Notes under the pieces: model-generated | Database searches by the model: none | Seen by the model: only the letters and a program-made list of their open reading frames with translations | Told to the model about the DNA's origin: nothing | Shown: positions 34,031 to 45,474 of the stretch, in pieces | Numbering within the stretch: position 1 is the stretch's first letter | Layout of the letters: each line of letters begins with the position of its first letter | NCBI GenBank assembly: GCA_963971305.1 | Contig: OZ020308.1 | Coordinates: forward strand, 20,643,838-20,707,837 | Direction of reading: 5' to 3' | DNA: 64,000 nucleotides | From: Arcuatula senhousia | Taxonomy: Eukaryota > Mollusca > Bivalvia > Mytilida > Mytilidae | Program-made: the position numbers and the translations under genes

Positions 34031-35930
34031 ACTAAAAACTATATATCTGGACAAATGTTTCATAACTAAATTGAAAATCACATGGTGGTGTACACCTGTC
34101 AAAGGTAAATTATATTCTATCGAATTACGCGTTTGTTTTTGCAGAATAGTCATCATCGCAACGATAACACAATGAACGCACAAACTTTATCTTAACGTTA
34201 GCCATTCACTCGATGTCCCCTTTAGCTTGTTGCAAAATATTCATCAAGTGGTAAATGAAAGAAAAATGCAAATGCAACAAATTTGGAGAAACCAAATACC
34301 AGCTCAATTTCAATATTTAACAAGACGTTCACATTTACATATAGATTATTTTACTTTTTCATCGACTAGACTCATTTGCTGCTTTCATTTTATGCTAGAC
34401 CTTAAATATTTTTTTACAAATTAACCAGTACTAATGCAAGATATTAACCTCGGATATAATCAACAAGTTTTGAAGGACGTTACAAGGGTATGTTTTAACA
34501 TTTCTTTGACTTCATTTTATATCTTATTGACTACACACTTCACTCAAGTTTGTTTTAATTGTCAAAAGAATGATTACTATAAAAGTCGTCGCCGGGTTTC
34601 CAAAAGGTCGTATGAAAGAATTGGAATATTGGAAACCTAGAGATGATTTTTATTTTCCTGTTATGTTGAATAAACATTATCAATTTTTATTCTTATTTTT
34701 TTTTCAAAAACAGACAGCGGAGGATGCAGAAAACCAAGTATATCGAGTTAAGTATCCAAAAAGTTCAAAATAGTAATACAACATGTATAACAGTTCCACA
34801 CAATAAACTTTGATAGGCTTGACACATGTTTCGTGTAATCAAGACTCATCGGTGGCGTTCTGCTCAAAATTTTAAGACTAAAGGAATATAAAAAGAATAG
34901 AGCAATCAAAACAAAAATGAAGAACTGGGAAACCAGGTTATGACTAATGTCAACGTACAAATGTATGTCTCGGATAGGAAGAACCTTAGGGCTTTTGACA
35001 ATTTTGAAATCTAAAAAGATAATTTTATAGCTTTGGTGTGTTTTTCGACACGTTGATGTCGGAGCGGGCTTATCCCGGAGAAATATAACTCCACCAGTAG
35101 TGCTAAACATTACGGATGTAAGGAATAAAAATAACAACAATGCTCAAGAAATAGATTTTGATAGGCCCCGGGATATGCCTGACACGCGTATCGTCTATTG
35201 CGTCGACTCATCAGTGAGAATTTGAATCAGCACTTACCTATCAATATGATGGATATCAATCAACATTCCCCCAGAGACTTGTGGCCTATCATCATTGATA
35301 ATCGTCCTTTTTTCTGAACCACAAATTACAAAAAAGCGAATACTAATAAAACATTTATATTGGTATGCTGCATAGGCATGACATAACACATCATACCAGC
35401 AGCGATAAACTTGGTTTTGATTTTAAAAGGCATTATGGATTGTACTCTGATTATAAAACGCTGTCACGAGCGCACGATGATAAAATCGCAAATTATTTAA
35501 CCTTGTACAATGGATAGTCAATTTGTAGGACAATAATCTGATACGAATTGACACTCTGGAGCTCTGGTATTGGTTGAAAGATTAAAAAAGAAGTGTTTTC
35601 AGCAAATCTAATATATATTTGTTCTTTAAAAAAAAAAATAAAATTTTTAAATAGGATTTTTGAATTCTTTATAATTTCTTGAAGATGACCGGGGTAGATA
35701 CTGAATTTTGTGCGAAAATATAATGTTTGTAAACAAGGCCACATGAAAGTGCAAAAAAATGCCGCATGACATGATTGTTTGTTTGGGGAAAGGAAGCATT
35801 TGTATTTCTAATTTAATGAAAAAGGTATGAAAGATTTTTAATTTGAAAGATATATTGTTTTAGAATTTAATATCCAAAATTGGTCAAGTATTAGTGTCTA
35901 TGGGCAAGTAATTACTGAATTCATTCCAAT
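34031..35930. other. Spacer with dispersed CGTGT/GCGTC motifs
   Basis: No gene is recognised. GACACATGTTTCGTGTAATC at 34820 and GACACGCGTATCGTCTATTG at 35180, each followed by ACTCATC, are copies of the dispersed GACGAAACGCGCGTC-type repeat. Confidence 0.45.
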
Positions 35931-35934
35931 ACGT

Positions 35935-36010
35935 GCATCTTCGCTAACCAAGGATTACGATCTGCTTTTTCTCAGACAGTGGATCGTAACACTTGGCCAG
36001 CGAAGATGTA
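35935..36010. repeat. Short inverted repeat (hairpin)
   Basis: The left arm GCATCTTCGCTAACCAAGG, then ATTACGATC, pairs with the right arm GATCGTAACACTTGG, then CCAGCGAAGATGT. The loop is about 10 bp. This is a stem of about 30 bp with a few mismatches. It looks like a small foldback repeat. Confidence 0.75.
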
Positions 36011-37660
36011 TACTTGAAACACTTTTTGAATGAAAATGCTTTTTTTCAATGTTTGCATTGTTTTAAGATGAATACTCAAAATTTGGACTAAAGCAAAGTA
36101 TATTTATGAACTAGAAACCTAATACAATATGAAGGTCAGCAACTTTTGCTGACCCAGCATATATATGGTTTTCATCAAAATTTGTAGACCCTTAAACGGG
36201 ATTTGCTATGTAGGTTTTTTTTTTCTTCAATGATGTTGCTTTCATGAAATGAGAATTGTTAATTATTTCATTTTACAATACGCACATACCAGTGTTTTAC
36301 CATTTATATCATTTTTCTTTGGTAAACTGGTCTGCGAAAAGCCTGTAGATTACAAAACGTCTTGTTCCGACACCAAGCATAAGTAAAACATTCATTCAGA
36401 TAACAAAATATTCTTAAATTTTCATATTTGTAAGTGTTTTATGTGCCAGTGTGTGTTAAATCTTACCGCAGAGATTAAATTTAGTGTGTTTAGAGTTCAA
36501 AGTATGCTTTTTGAATAAACAAGAGGCCGCAAGAGGCATTTGCGTTATGAAATCATACCCATTTTACATAATAAAGCTAATATTTCTTTGATGATACAGC
36601 TGGGAATCATAATATGTGCTCTTTTTATGTAGTCATATTCAATTGAAAGTGTTTTTCTTTTCATTTTAATAAGCATGTAAGATATATAAGTTCTTTCTGT
36701 CAATTTTGATTATAATAGCTGCTGTTTCATTACTTCACATATAAACACAAGAAACAGCTAATAGGTTTAGATGACCTCTTGATTTTCATGAATGTTTATT
36801 TCTGGGATTTTGATATACTATGGAAACTCACTCATGCATATAGACCTCAATAAAATATTAAACTGTAAGTTTGTGGATATTTTGGCATTCTGTTAACTCT
36901 TGAATGTAACATGTAAAATATCAGTAAATTTTGCCTCTACCTCCAAATAACAGACTTTATTTACAGCATACAGAGAAATAAACTACATAGAAAAGTAAAT
37001 TAGTTTATTTTTCCATCATCTTACTTTAAATAAGAAAAGTTTAAAAAAGAAGTTTAGACACTTGACAATAACAAGAGGAGGGGGGTCAGACAAGGCTTTA
37101 TTTATTTTAAGTAGGGGGTCCTAGAGTTACTTCCCGTTGTATTTGGGTGCATAATCCTGTTCCTTTTTTAAAATTTTATTCAGATGTACTTAATTATATG
37201 AGTTATTATGGTATTATTGTAAGTTTTTTTCCTGATATTTGAATTAAATTATATTATGAAGATATAAAATTATCTGTTTAAATTTCAAAACTGTCAAAAG
37301 CCCTAAGGTTATTTCTACCCAAAGCAAATTTCGATCTTTAGCCATAATTTTGTTTCCCAGTTCGGTGTTTTTTCTTTTTAATCGTCTTTTCATGGTATTA
37401 ATATTTTTAAAGTGTTTGACTCAGTACTTTTGTTAGAGCGCCTCAGATGAGCCCTGAATAGACGAAACGCGCGTCAGGCGTAATAAAACTTTTGTATAGA
37501 ACGTTGTTGTAATAATTATTTTTAACATTCGTGATGGTAATTGCTGCTGGTGGAGTTTTAATTCCCCAAGGTTAGCCCAATCCAGGATAAACTCTATATA
37601 ATGCTTAGATTTTTTACTTTTTCTTTTGGTAGAGCACCTCTGATGGGCCTTTATTAGACG
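36011..37660. other. AT-rich spacer, no gene seen
   Basis: Contains a GACGAAACGCGCGTCAGGCG motif at about 37460. No coding signal is supported. Confidence 0.45.
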
Positions 37661-37663
37661 AAA

Positions 37664-38630
37664 GAAGAACAGCACGAAGAAACACAAAACACAACCGAAC
37701 GGAAATCAACATTGCGAACTCAAGCAGGGTTGGTAAAGACCCGGGGTTTAAGAGTATTTCCCAGCCTAGTGGGAAATACTGGGAAAACCAGCTTATTGGG
37801 TTTTACTGGGCAATACTAGGCATTTCTGGGTAATAAGATTTTTTTTCTTATTAAGATTTCATCAAAAGTGTACATAACAATCAGTATTGATAAGTGCATA
37901 TACACGTTTTAAAGTAAAAAGTAAATAAGAACACTATAAAATCAGATTTTGATAGTGAGAGATTAAAAAGATAAAGTATATATTATAACGTTTACATGTA
38001 TAGAAATGATAAAGGCTCTATATATAAGTTCAATGTTTTTTAAATGCATATAAGTTTCATTTTAATAAATACTCAAGCCCTACCTATTAACAATTAGACA
38101 AAATTAGGATGTTTTGATTACTTATCCTTATTTAATCTTTACATGTATATGGTTTCACTTTGTTTGGTTTTATAATAATAAGCATAGATTAAACTGTGTA
38201 TTGTCATGATTGTCAAAACTTAAATGACAATCAAAGGGAAAAAGTGCAGCAAAAAAAAAGTTGTGCAAATAAACATTTCTATGAATAATGCATGAACGGT
38301 AAAGTTTTATTTACCGTCATATGCAAATCATTTATATTTTGTAGATGAGGAAAAATTTTGAAGCATAAAATATTATTAAATATGTTTTTTTTTATGAATA
38401 AATTTATATTAACCCAGTATTACCCACTTTGACAATTTTAAGGGTATTGCCCAGCCCTGGGAAACGGTCAATACTTTGCCAACCCTGAACCCAAGTCATA
38501 ACGAGAGTGAACTCATGTCAGATGCTCCGGAAGAGTAAGCGGTTCCTGCCTGCTATTTGACATCTGTCATGCTGCTAACTTCTAATTCAATGTGTAAAAT
38601 CTGGTAAACGAAGACAAAACAGGGTCCATG
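37664..38630 (-). pseudogene. RT-family 3'UTR split by a hAT-like element
   Basis: AACACAAAACACAACCG, then ATTGCGAACTCAAG (to 37724), resume after the insert with TCATAACGAGAGTGAACTC, ATGCTCCGGAAGAGTAAGCG and GGTTCCTGCCTGC. This reproduces the order at 11470-11580, where the sequence is continuous. Confidence 0.7.
37725..38487. mobile_element. hAT-like MITE
   Basis: The ends are CAGGGTTGGTAAAG and, inverted, CAGGGTTGGCAAAG. The flanking 8-mers AACTCAAG (37717-37724) and AACCCAAG (38488-38495) differ by one base, as for an old hAT 8-bp target duplication. The subterminal regions repeat CTGGGAAATAC/TGGGTAATA motifs. No transposase frame. Confidence 0.82.
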
Positions 38631-38682
38631 CGAGCAAACTTTTTGTCTGGATTTTTGTTGTAGTGTATATTTCTCTGGTAAA

Positions 38683-38970
38683 CTAAAAATGTTTAAGATC
38701 ACCTGACCAGAAAGGGTCAAGTGAGCTATTGTCGTTACTTAGCGTCCGTCGTCTATCAGTAAAGTTAATTGGCATTGGTGGTACAAAACTTTCGTTCAAT
38801 TTTTTTATTCGTAAAAAAAACATGAACGTCATGGCTAAGAATAGAACATAGGGGTATATTGCTGGTTTTGTTTGCAAATAACCTAAAACGGTGGCAGATA
38901 TCAAAATAATTGCAACATAAAAGTAATTGGCACCCAAACATCTACTTGCTGTGACATTTTGAAAAATATC
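38683..38970 (-). CDS. Possible 3' exon of a membrane protein
   Basis: An open frame follows an in-frame TAG that could be a splice acceptor at about 38970. It encodes LDIFQNVTASRCLGANYFYV and then two hydrophobic stretches (AIILISATVLGYL and PYVLFLAMTFMFFL) around KPAIYP, followed by RIKKLNESFVPP and a basic tail. The last 20 or so residues are read from a CGTCCGTCGTC-type repeat, so the true end is doubtful. No ATG precedes the hydrophobic part. I do not recognise the family; it could be chance. Confidence 0.3.
   Translation of the reverse strand, partial: DIFQNVTASRCLGANYFYVAIILISATVLGYLQTKPAIYPYVLFLAMTFMFFLRIKKLNESFVPPMPINFTDRRRTLSNDNSSLDPFWSGDLKHF
38690..38765. repeat. Fragment of TCACCTG..CGTCCGTCGTC repeat
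   Basis: AGATCACCTGACCAG, GTGAGCTATTGTCG and TTAGCGTCCGTCGTC correspond to the start of the repeat at 42222-42310. Confidence 0.65.
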
Positions 38971-39529
38971 CAGCTACACATGAATTTTTTTTTCCAATTT
39001 TTTATTGACAAATAATAAAAAGATATTTAAGAAATTTTAAGATTCAAACATATTTATTCATCGAGGAATGGGAAACAAGCTTATGCTTCTATAGATCCCT
39101 CTCGTAGCAGACATGAAGTGCACGCGAGAGCGGAGAGCTCTACGGCTAGTTCCCGCAAAAAAAATGCCTAATGCTGATATTGATTTTTATTTCGTCCAGA
39201 TATGCATCTCAATCTGAGATACAGGCGCTGCGCGGCGTTAATAATAATAATAATGCTTCTAAAAATGCATTTTGTGTTTTAAAACCCGGAAGAAATTTTA
39301 AAATATTAGCAGGGCAAGTATTTACAAGCAACGAAATTTATTTTCGCTTTACATTTATTTTTGAACATTGCACATCAATATGATTTAAGTCGTTGGAACT
39401 TAAATCAAGTTATCGTATATGGTTGTATCATTTTTCTATTATTACTTATTTCTTCGTGACAGAAGTCCTTTACTTATTTAATTGCACAAGGGAGATAAAT
39501 ACCTCCTTCTTTCCGCTAATTTCATCGGC
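38971..39529. other. Spacer, nothing recognised
   Basis: AT-rich with an AATAATAATAAT run at 39240. No supported feature. Confidence 0.4.
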
Positions 39530-39625
39530 AAGGTGTAAGCTGATATAACATATAGATTTTTGCCATCCATATAGACGTTATAGACCTTCATACCCTTGTA
39601 TGAGGGTCTTTTGAGGACCTTTTGA
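39530..39625 (+). pseudogene. Intronless (spliced-looking) duplicate of 39889-40325
   Basis: A 75-bp segment (AAGGTGTAAGCTGATATAAC onward to TATGAGG) is repeated exactly 360 bp downstream with one substitution and one indel. Here it runs straight into GTCTTTTGAGGACCTTTT. Downstream, those two parts are separated by 342 bp with GT..AG ends. This copy therefore looks processed. AATAAAG at 39652 could be a poly(A) signal. Confidence 0.6.
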
Positions 39626-39888
39626 TGGTTGTTTTGTTGACCAGACTTCTAAATAAAGAATCCAAAATTACACGGAGTTTGATACCTTTTTATGGCCAAA
39701 CCTACCCGTTTTCAATGGCGCCCAACGTGATTTAGAGCTCTGGAGTTTGGCTATACACCCGGGATTATCGACGTCATTACTTAGTGTTTTTCTTGACCTG
39801 GATTTTCTACTTCCGGTTTGGATTTCGCGGAAAATTTCAACAACAGAAAGTGTTTTCAACTAGGTTCCAGCTATGTTTCAAGTTATTT

Positions 39889-40325
39889 AAGGTGTTAAGC
39901 TGATATAACATATAGATTTTTGCCATCCATATAGACGTTATAGACCTTCATACCCTTCTATGAGGTAAGCAGAGTGTTGAGTTTATTTCCTGTTACTTTT
40001 GTTATTTTTAGTTTGCTATTTTTGCTTCGCTTTTCATTTTCTAATGCTTTGCTTATTTTGTATTTTATTTACTAATTATGCAGATCATAGATTTTCATGA
40101 AACTTTTTTATGCTATTTACACATTTATTTGTTTGTGGTACACACACAAACAAATCATAAATATTCTATGAGACACTACATCTCAGTGAAGCAACTAAAT
40201 AGTCCACAGAGTATTGTATTTATTCTATTTTATATTTGAGTCATATTATCAGCAAGAGTTATCTTTCTTGTACCAGTATAATGTATGGAGTTATATTATT
40301 TTATAGAGTCTTTTGAGGACCTTTT
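39889..40325 (+). other. Intron-containing copy: exon, 342-bp intron, exon
   Basis: The first part ends TATGAG before GTAAGC at 39965, a consensus donor. The second part starts after TTATTTTATAG at 40306 with AGTCTTTTGAGGACC. The parent transcript is unidentified and no long reading frame spans the junction, so this could be an untranslated region or a non-coding RNA. Confidence 0.5.
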
Positions 40326-41439
40326 TACTTTTTTTCTGCTTGACCACAATTTTTCAGGAATTTAGAAAAAAAAAAAATTTCCTTCCTCCTACCCACCGAC
40401 ATTTAGAAAAAGTTTGTAAAACTAAAAGTAAAACTTCCAGTGGCAGTCAAAACTCCTACCCGATTGGCCTTGTGTCTTTATTTCCTCCACTTCATCATCA
40501 TTTCATGTTCAGTGTATCACCAATCTCATGTTCATCTCCTGGATATAGCCAAAATCAAGCTTGGGAGTAAAGCAATAACGAACTAACTAACTAAATCTAG
40601 TGCAGCTAAGTACAAGTTTAAAATTGATGAAAGTAAAGAGCTAATGTCTGATCATAAACTAAAATTTATAGGTTTTCTTATTTTCATATTGAATTCAAGT
40701 TTTATTTAATACCTTGTTCATATGTAAATATAACAAGAACAGGGCCTCAAGGATCACCAGAATCCACTATTATTTCAACTTTAGTTCACGTTGTTATTAA
40801 GTTCTATTATGTGTTTTGTTTTGTTTTGTTATGTTGTGTGTTTTGTTTTCTGCATTCTGTTTTCTGTATTCATCTGGTCTTTAATGATACTAAATGTATC
40901 TCTTGATTTTATCAGTCTAGTCAGACTAATAGAGCTTTACATGTTTGCTTCACAGTCTTTCATGATTTGTAACTAGACATTATGATATGTTACTGAATTT
41001 ATGCAATGATTGTGTTCAAGTTGAATGTAACTATAAATTCATTTGAAGTAAATAAGAAATCATCTTAATTCGCATTTTATAAACTCAACAAAAAAAATTT
41101 AAGTGTAAATGGAAAAATTGAAAAAATATGTTTTAAGAATATGTTATACCACAAGTATACATTTTCTTTTTTTATTGTAGGAAAATACAGAGAAATCTGC
41201 TAGTCAATCTTTAAGAACATGCAACTATTTGATTTTAGGGTTTTGATATTGGATCACAGGAAATTATGTTACTTCTGTTTGCATGCAATCATCATATTTG
41301 TTAGCATTCATTTCAATATATTCCTAGATTCTTTTTTGTCTTGCCTGCAAAGGAGAGTAAGAGATATGTGTTACCGTTTACCGACAGCAGCGTTAATTTG
41401 TAATGTTAAGTTTTATAAGCATCTTCATATCTGACGTTG
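40326..41439. other. Spacer, no gene supported
   Basis: An 85-codon frame at 40313-40570 lacks an ATG at its start and has no recognised domain. The rest is AT-rich. Confidence 0.4.
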
Positions 41440-41600
41440 TTGATTTCTGTTCATGCAGTTGTTTTTAGTTTTTATACATGTATTATGTGATTCTTCATGC
41501 TATTCTTGATCGTATTTGCTGGTTTTGTCATTGCCCTTTCGAACTTTTGACATTCGAATGCCCTGTCGGTGCCTCTTTGCTTCTATTATGGTCCTAGGTT
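41440..41600 (+). pseudogene. RT-family 3'UTR fragment, plus strand
   Basis: TCATTGCCCTTTCGAACTTT, TTGACATTCGAATGCCC and GGTGCCTCTTTGCTTC are the family's 3' terminus. It is followed by a minus-strand fragment, giving a tail-to-tail pair. Confidence 0.6.
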
Positions 41601-41639
41601 GTTGCAACTCGGTATGCTAATTATTCAGTGTTAGACTGT

Positions 41640-41935
41640 TGTTCAACAGCATCCTCTTCTTTCTACCTTGACTTGGAAGAGCAAGCGATTCCTGTTTGTT
41701 ATAGCACACCCGTCACGTTGCCAAAGTTCGATTTAGTGTCACTGGTCAAATCCAGAAAGGATGACATTACCAAACTCTATGTCAAACCGGGATGTCAAAC
41801 CAATATCTGTGCTCATCTGAGAGATAAAAATCCCGTATTTGTCAACAAGCACATGGTGTCTTCCGTAAAATTGAATTATTTTATCAAGAGTTTTTTTTAT
41901 ATGTTCTCCTTTTCCGTTAAAAAAAAACACTATTT
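41640..41935 (-). pseudogene. RT-family fragment, minus strand
   Basis: The minus strand encodes IIQFYGRHHVLVDKYGIFIS, QMSTDIGLTSRFDIEFG, then the tail frame. Same family as 11365-11882; 5'-truncated. Confidence 0.65.
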
Positions 41936-42221
41936 CTGTTGGAAAACAGCAAACAATTAATGGATAAATTCAATAAATAATGGTTGCTGTCATAAATGAA
42001 TAGGACATATTTTGTTTCTTTAAATATGCCAATACTAGTCTACAAAACAAATGCACGATGATTTTGAGTTTTCAGGACTGTTTAATTTTACTTTCCACAA
42101 AAGTTGAAAAGAATAACATTATAATGAAACTTTTAATAAAAGCAAATTGAAAATAATAACAGCCTACCCTCGTTGATATTAGCCTTCTGTGAAAAATAAA
42201 TGTGCTGCATGTAATTTTTTT

Positions 42222-42310
42222 AGCTCACCTGGACCGGAGGTCCACGTGAGCTATTGCCATCACTTGGCGTCCGTCGTCGTCCGTCGTCGTCGTCGTCGTC
42301 GTTAACTTTT
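42222..42310 (+). repeat. Repeat head with CGT microsatellite
   Basis: AGCTCACCTGGACCGGAGGT, GTGAGCTATTGCCATCAC and GGCGTCCGTCGTCGTCCG lead into a CGT-repeat tract. AGCTCACCTG and its inverted form ACGTGAGCT form a small hairpin at the start. Confidence 0.75.
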
Positions 42311-42545
42311 CTTTGAAAATCTTCTCCTCCGAAACAACTGAGGGGATTGCTTTGCAACTTTGCACACTTCATCTATGGGATGTCCTCTACCAAGATTGCA
42401 CAAATGGTGACCGCCGTCCAAACAACTTGGCCGCCGTTACTAAAAATAGACTAGGGGAGTCAGACTACTGTTTTTGGCTTGTAACTCAAAAAGTATCAGA
42501 GATAGATGAAATCTGATGCCACGCTGCTGCTTTAGCATCGAAAGC

Positions 42546-43035
42546 TCTACAAAAGTCTTTATTGAGTCCAAGTTGTCAGATGACCCTTTATAGGAGTTAC
42601 GGCCCCTTAAAGGTGAAAAATAGCATTTTTCATGTTTTTGGCCTATAGAATGAAAACTATTACAGATTGAAAAAAGTTGTTGCTTGCTTAAATGTTCAGC
42701 TCGTTTAGCTCTACAAAAGTCTCCATAGGGTCGAAGTTGTCAGATGAACCCTTATAGGCGTTACAGCCCCTAAAATTACGTTTTTTCATATTTTTGGCCT
42801 ATGGAATGAAAACTATAGCAGATAGAGAGAAGCTGTTGCTTGCTTAAATGTTCAGCTCATTAAGCTCTACAAAAGTCTCCATAGGATCGAAGTTGTCAGA
42901 TGACCCCTAATAGGGGTAACGCCCTGTAAAATGATGTTTTTTCATGTTTTTGGCCTATAGAATGAAAACTATAGCAGATAGAGAAAAGCTGTTGCTTGCT
43001 TAAATGTTCAGCTCATATAGCTCTAGAAAAGTGTT
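42546..43035 (+). repeat. Internal tandem array, about 156-163 bp units
   Basis: CTCTACAAAAGTC (last copy CTCTAGAAAAGTG) occurs at 42546, 42709, 42865 and 43021, spaced 163, 156 and 156 bp. Each unit has CGAAGTTGTCAGATGACCC, a block with GGCCTATAGAATGAAAAC and TTGCTTGCTTAAATGTTCAG. It belongs to the element starting at 42222. Confidence 0.9.
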
Positions 43036-43232
43036 TAGATGTTAAGGGTTGACTCAAGACCAGGCGAGCGATTCAGGCTCCTGGGAGCTTCTTGTTTTAC
43101 TTTGGATCCATTGATTCAACAGACTGCATATTTTCTTCTAACTTAGTAGCAATTTCAATGATTTCTATTGCATGTGCATGTACTAAAATTATTTAGAACG
43201 TTTTGTTAGTCATTCAACAAAATAACATCTTA

Positions 43233-43656
43233 GGGACCGGTCAAAATTTATGAAAACGTGGGACCGGAGCAAATGATAGTGGGACAAGTACTTTTTTTAA
43301 ATGTCAAAGAAGTGGGACTATAAGTTTTTTTTTCAAACTGAAAGGCATGAGACACATACTTTTTTCCTCCAAAACTACATAAAATAATTTTTAGATTTGT
43401 TTAATTCAGTAATAGAAAGAATAATTGCATATCAAGATCAATAAAATAAACAGCAACAATACAATACAATAGTTTATGAATACATTAACGTTTGGTCATA
43501 TGTTCACTTTGCATGGGACAAGTATTTTTTTTTCATTATGGAAATGCATGGGACCAAGTTTTTTTACTACATAATTAACCATGGGACCATGAGATTTTTT
43601 CATCTCAGAATTCCATCTGCTCCGGTCCCATACCTCGATAAATTTTGACCGGTCCC
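43233..43656. mobile_element. Harbinger-like MITE
   Basis: The ends read GGGACCGGTCAAAATTTAT on both strands and stay similar for about 40 bp (TGGGACCGGAGCA). TTA flanks both ends (43230-43232 and 43657-43659), the 3-bp target duplication of PIF/Harbinger elements. The interior repeats GTGGGAC/ATGGGACAAGT boxes. No coding frame. Confidence 0.82.
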
Positions 43657-43659
43657 TTA

Positions 43660-45240
43660 TTTCTTTAAAGTTTTAATACAAAGCTATTCGTGAAATACAT
43701 TTTTCTGATAAATATTGCAGAGCTAGACGTGTCCAGAGTATTGCTACCAGTTTTAAATTTTAATATTGTTGATTTTTACCTTTATTACGTGTATTCTACT
43801 TACCTAAATCTACCATTTTATAAACAAGATCTAACAAGGAACAGACAACATCAAAAAGACAAATACAAACAAAAGATTTGTCAAAGATTCATGGCTTAGG
43901 ACAAAGCTTTTTGATAAAAAAAGTGAAAATAATGCTTTTTGGACCTTCTCGTATACTAAATGTTATAATAATTTTAACAAATGGTAAAAAAAAACATGGC
44001 GAAGTTATACGGATTGAATATGGCATATGTGCAGGAGATTGATGCATTTGGTACATTTGAAACACAATTGGATTTATTTTAGGATAATAATCTTTTTATT
44101 GCCCTTTTCTTTATTCTGTTCATTTTTGCCTTCCTACTCGATATTCTTAAGGGACAGACCATAATTTAACTTGACAGGATGGAAGTTTTTTTTTTCTTTT
44201 GTTCTTGTTTTTTATTTCTGTTACAGAAATCCTTCTTCAGAATATTTTCTGCTGCTGCTGTTTATATTTACTTCTTCAAAAAATCAGATTCAAAACATGT
44301 GTTCAATAAAAGAAATAAAAACAATAAAATTAATTTGCAATTAAAAGAAGCACTTCAATTATTTACTGAAAAGAGATAAGGTTCTGACCATCAAACTTTA
44401 ATGGGAGCTTGGTTTTTTTGTTTTTTTTTTTTTGTTCTGGACAGATTTTTTTCCATTTATTTTATAAAGGCAGATTATTATTTTTTTTTAAACAGAAATC
44501 CTACCACAGAATATTTTTTCTTCATCTCTGCTTCAATTTTTTTTATATCAAAAATCAAATTCAAACTATTTTTTTAACTACCACCCCCCTTTAAGATAAA
44601 TGGATGGTCCCTATATATGTCCCTAACAAATAATAATTTTAAATAACCAGGATTTTTTTTATTCCTTAGGCCACTGGTCCTGCCTTTATAGTTAGGCTTA
44701 TGTTTTTATTGTAGTAGATAGAAAAAAAATCCCCCTTATTTTCATTATTTTATATTTATACTGTATCTTAACAAAATGCTTCTTAATGATATCCAAATAT
44801 TTTCCTTAAAACTCATGCATCTACCACCAGTACAATCATTAGAAAAGAACATCATAGATTTCAACAAAAACGACAAAACAGTATTTTGATACAGCCTACG
44901 CCATTACGTCATCAATTTTGCACCGTATTTTGGGTAAAAGTCAGCCATTACATGACTGGCGGCGTCTGTCAAATAAAATGTTGTTGATTATGCATTTAAA
45001 ACATAATTATTCTATGGAAGGAACGTTATTCCATTGAAGGTAAGTTCATATTTTAAGTTAACAATATTTTTTCTTTCACGAACAAGACCATTTTCATTAC
45101 AAAATCGCCAAGATTGCTTGAGAGCAAAATTCCCTCTCAAATCCCAACCGAAAAAATGGCGTTTGGCCTTATGACGTCGCAGAAAGCCAAACGTCAAAAA
45201 TTATAAAAGGCTTCCAAGACGGCATAATTATTTGGACAAG
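43660..45240. other. Spacer with an internal direct repeat
   Basis: Two T-rich segments, about 44180-44300 and 44413-44580, share ACAGAAATCCT and AGAATATTTTCT/TTTTTTCTTCATC-like blocks. GGGACAGACCAT at 44152 and inverted GGGACCATCCAT near 44610 may be the ends of an element about 460 bp long. No gene is supported. Confidence 0.4.
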
Positions 45241-45247
45241 ATTGTAT

Positions 45248-45470
45248 GCAGCCCCAGTTGACAAGTGTTTTAGCTTGAATTGAATGAAGCAATGCCAATG
45301 CTTAGTTGAATGTGCTCTGCTGTGTTTTTTATTTTATTTTACAGGTTCGTTGTTTGCAGCCCAAGTTAACAAGTGTTTTAGCTTGAAATCAATGAAGCAT
45401 TTTGATTAATGAATATGAATGGGCTTTGCTGCGCTTTTTTTATTTTATTTTCCAGGTTGGTTGTTTGCTA
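45248..45470 (+). repeat. 108-bp tandem duplication
   Basis: GCAGCCCCAGTTGACAAGTG at 45248 and GCAGCCCAAGTTAACAAGTG at 45356 start two copies. Each ends with TTTTATTTTACAGG or TTTTATTTTCCAGG, then TTNGTTGTTTGC. Each copy therefore carries a sequence that resembles a 3' splice site. Confidence 0.8.
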
Positions 45471-45474
45471 TGTA

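Noticed and set aside
41628..41960. 110-codon plus-strand frame
   Set aside because: Antisense to an RT-family fragment whose protein is recognisable on the minus strand.
44150..44640. Possible TTAAGGGAC-ended element
   Set aside because: The ends only partly match and no target duplication is visible, so it is mentioned under the spacer and not called.
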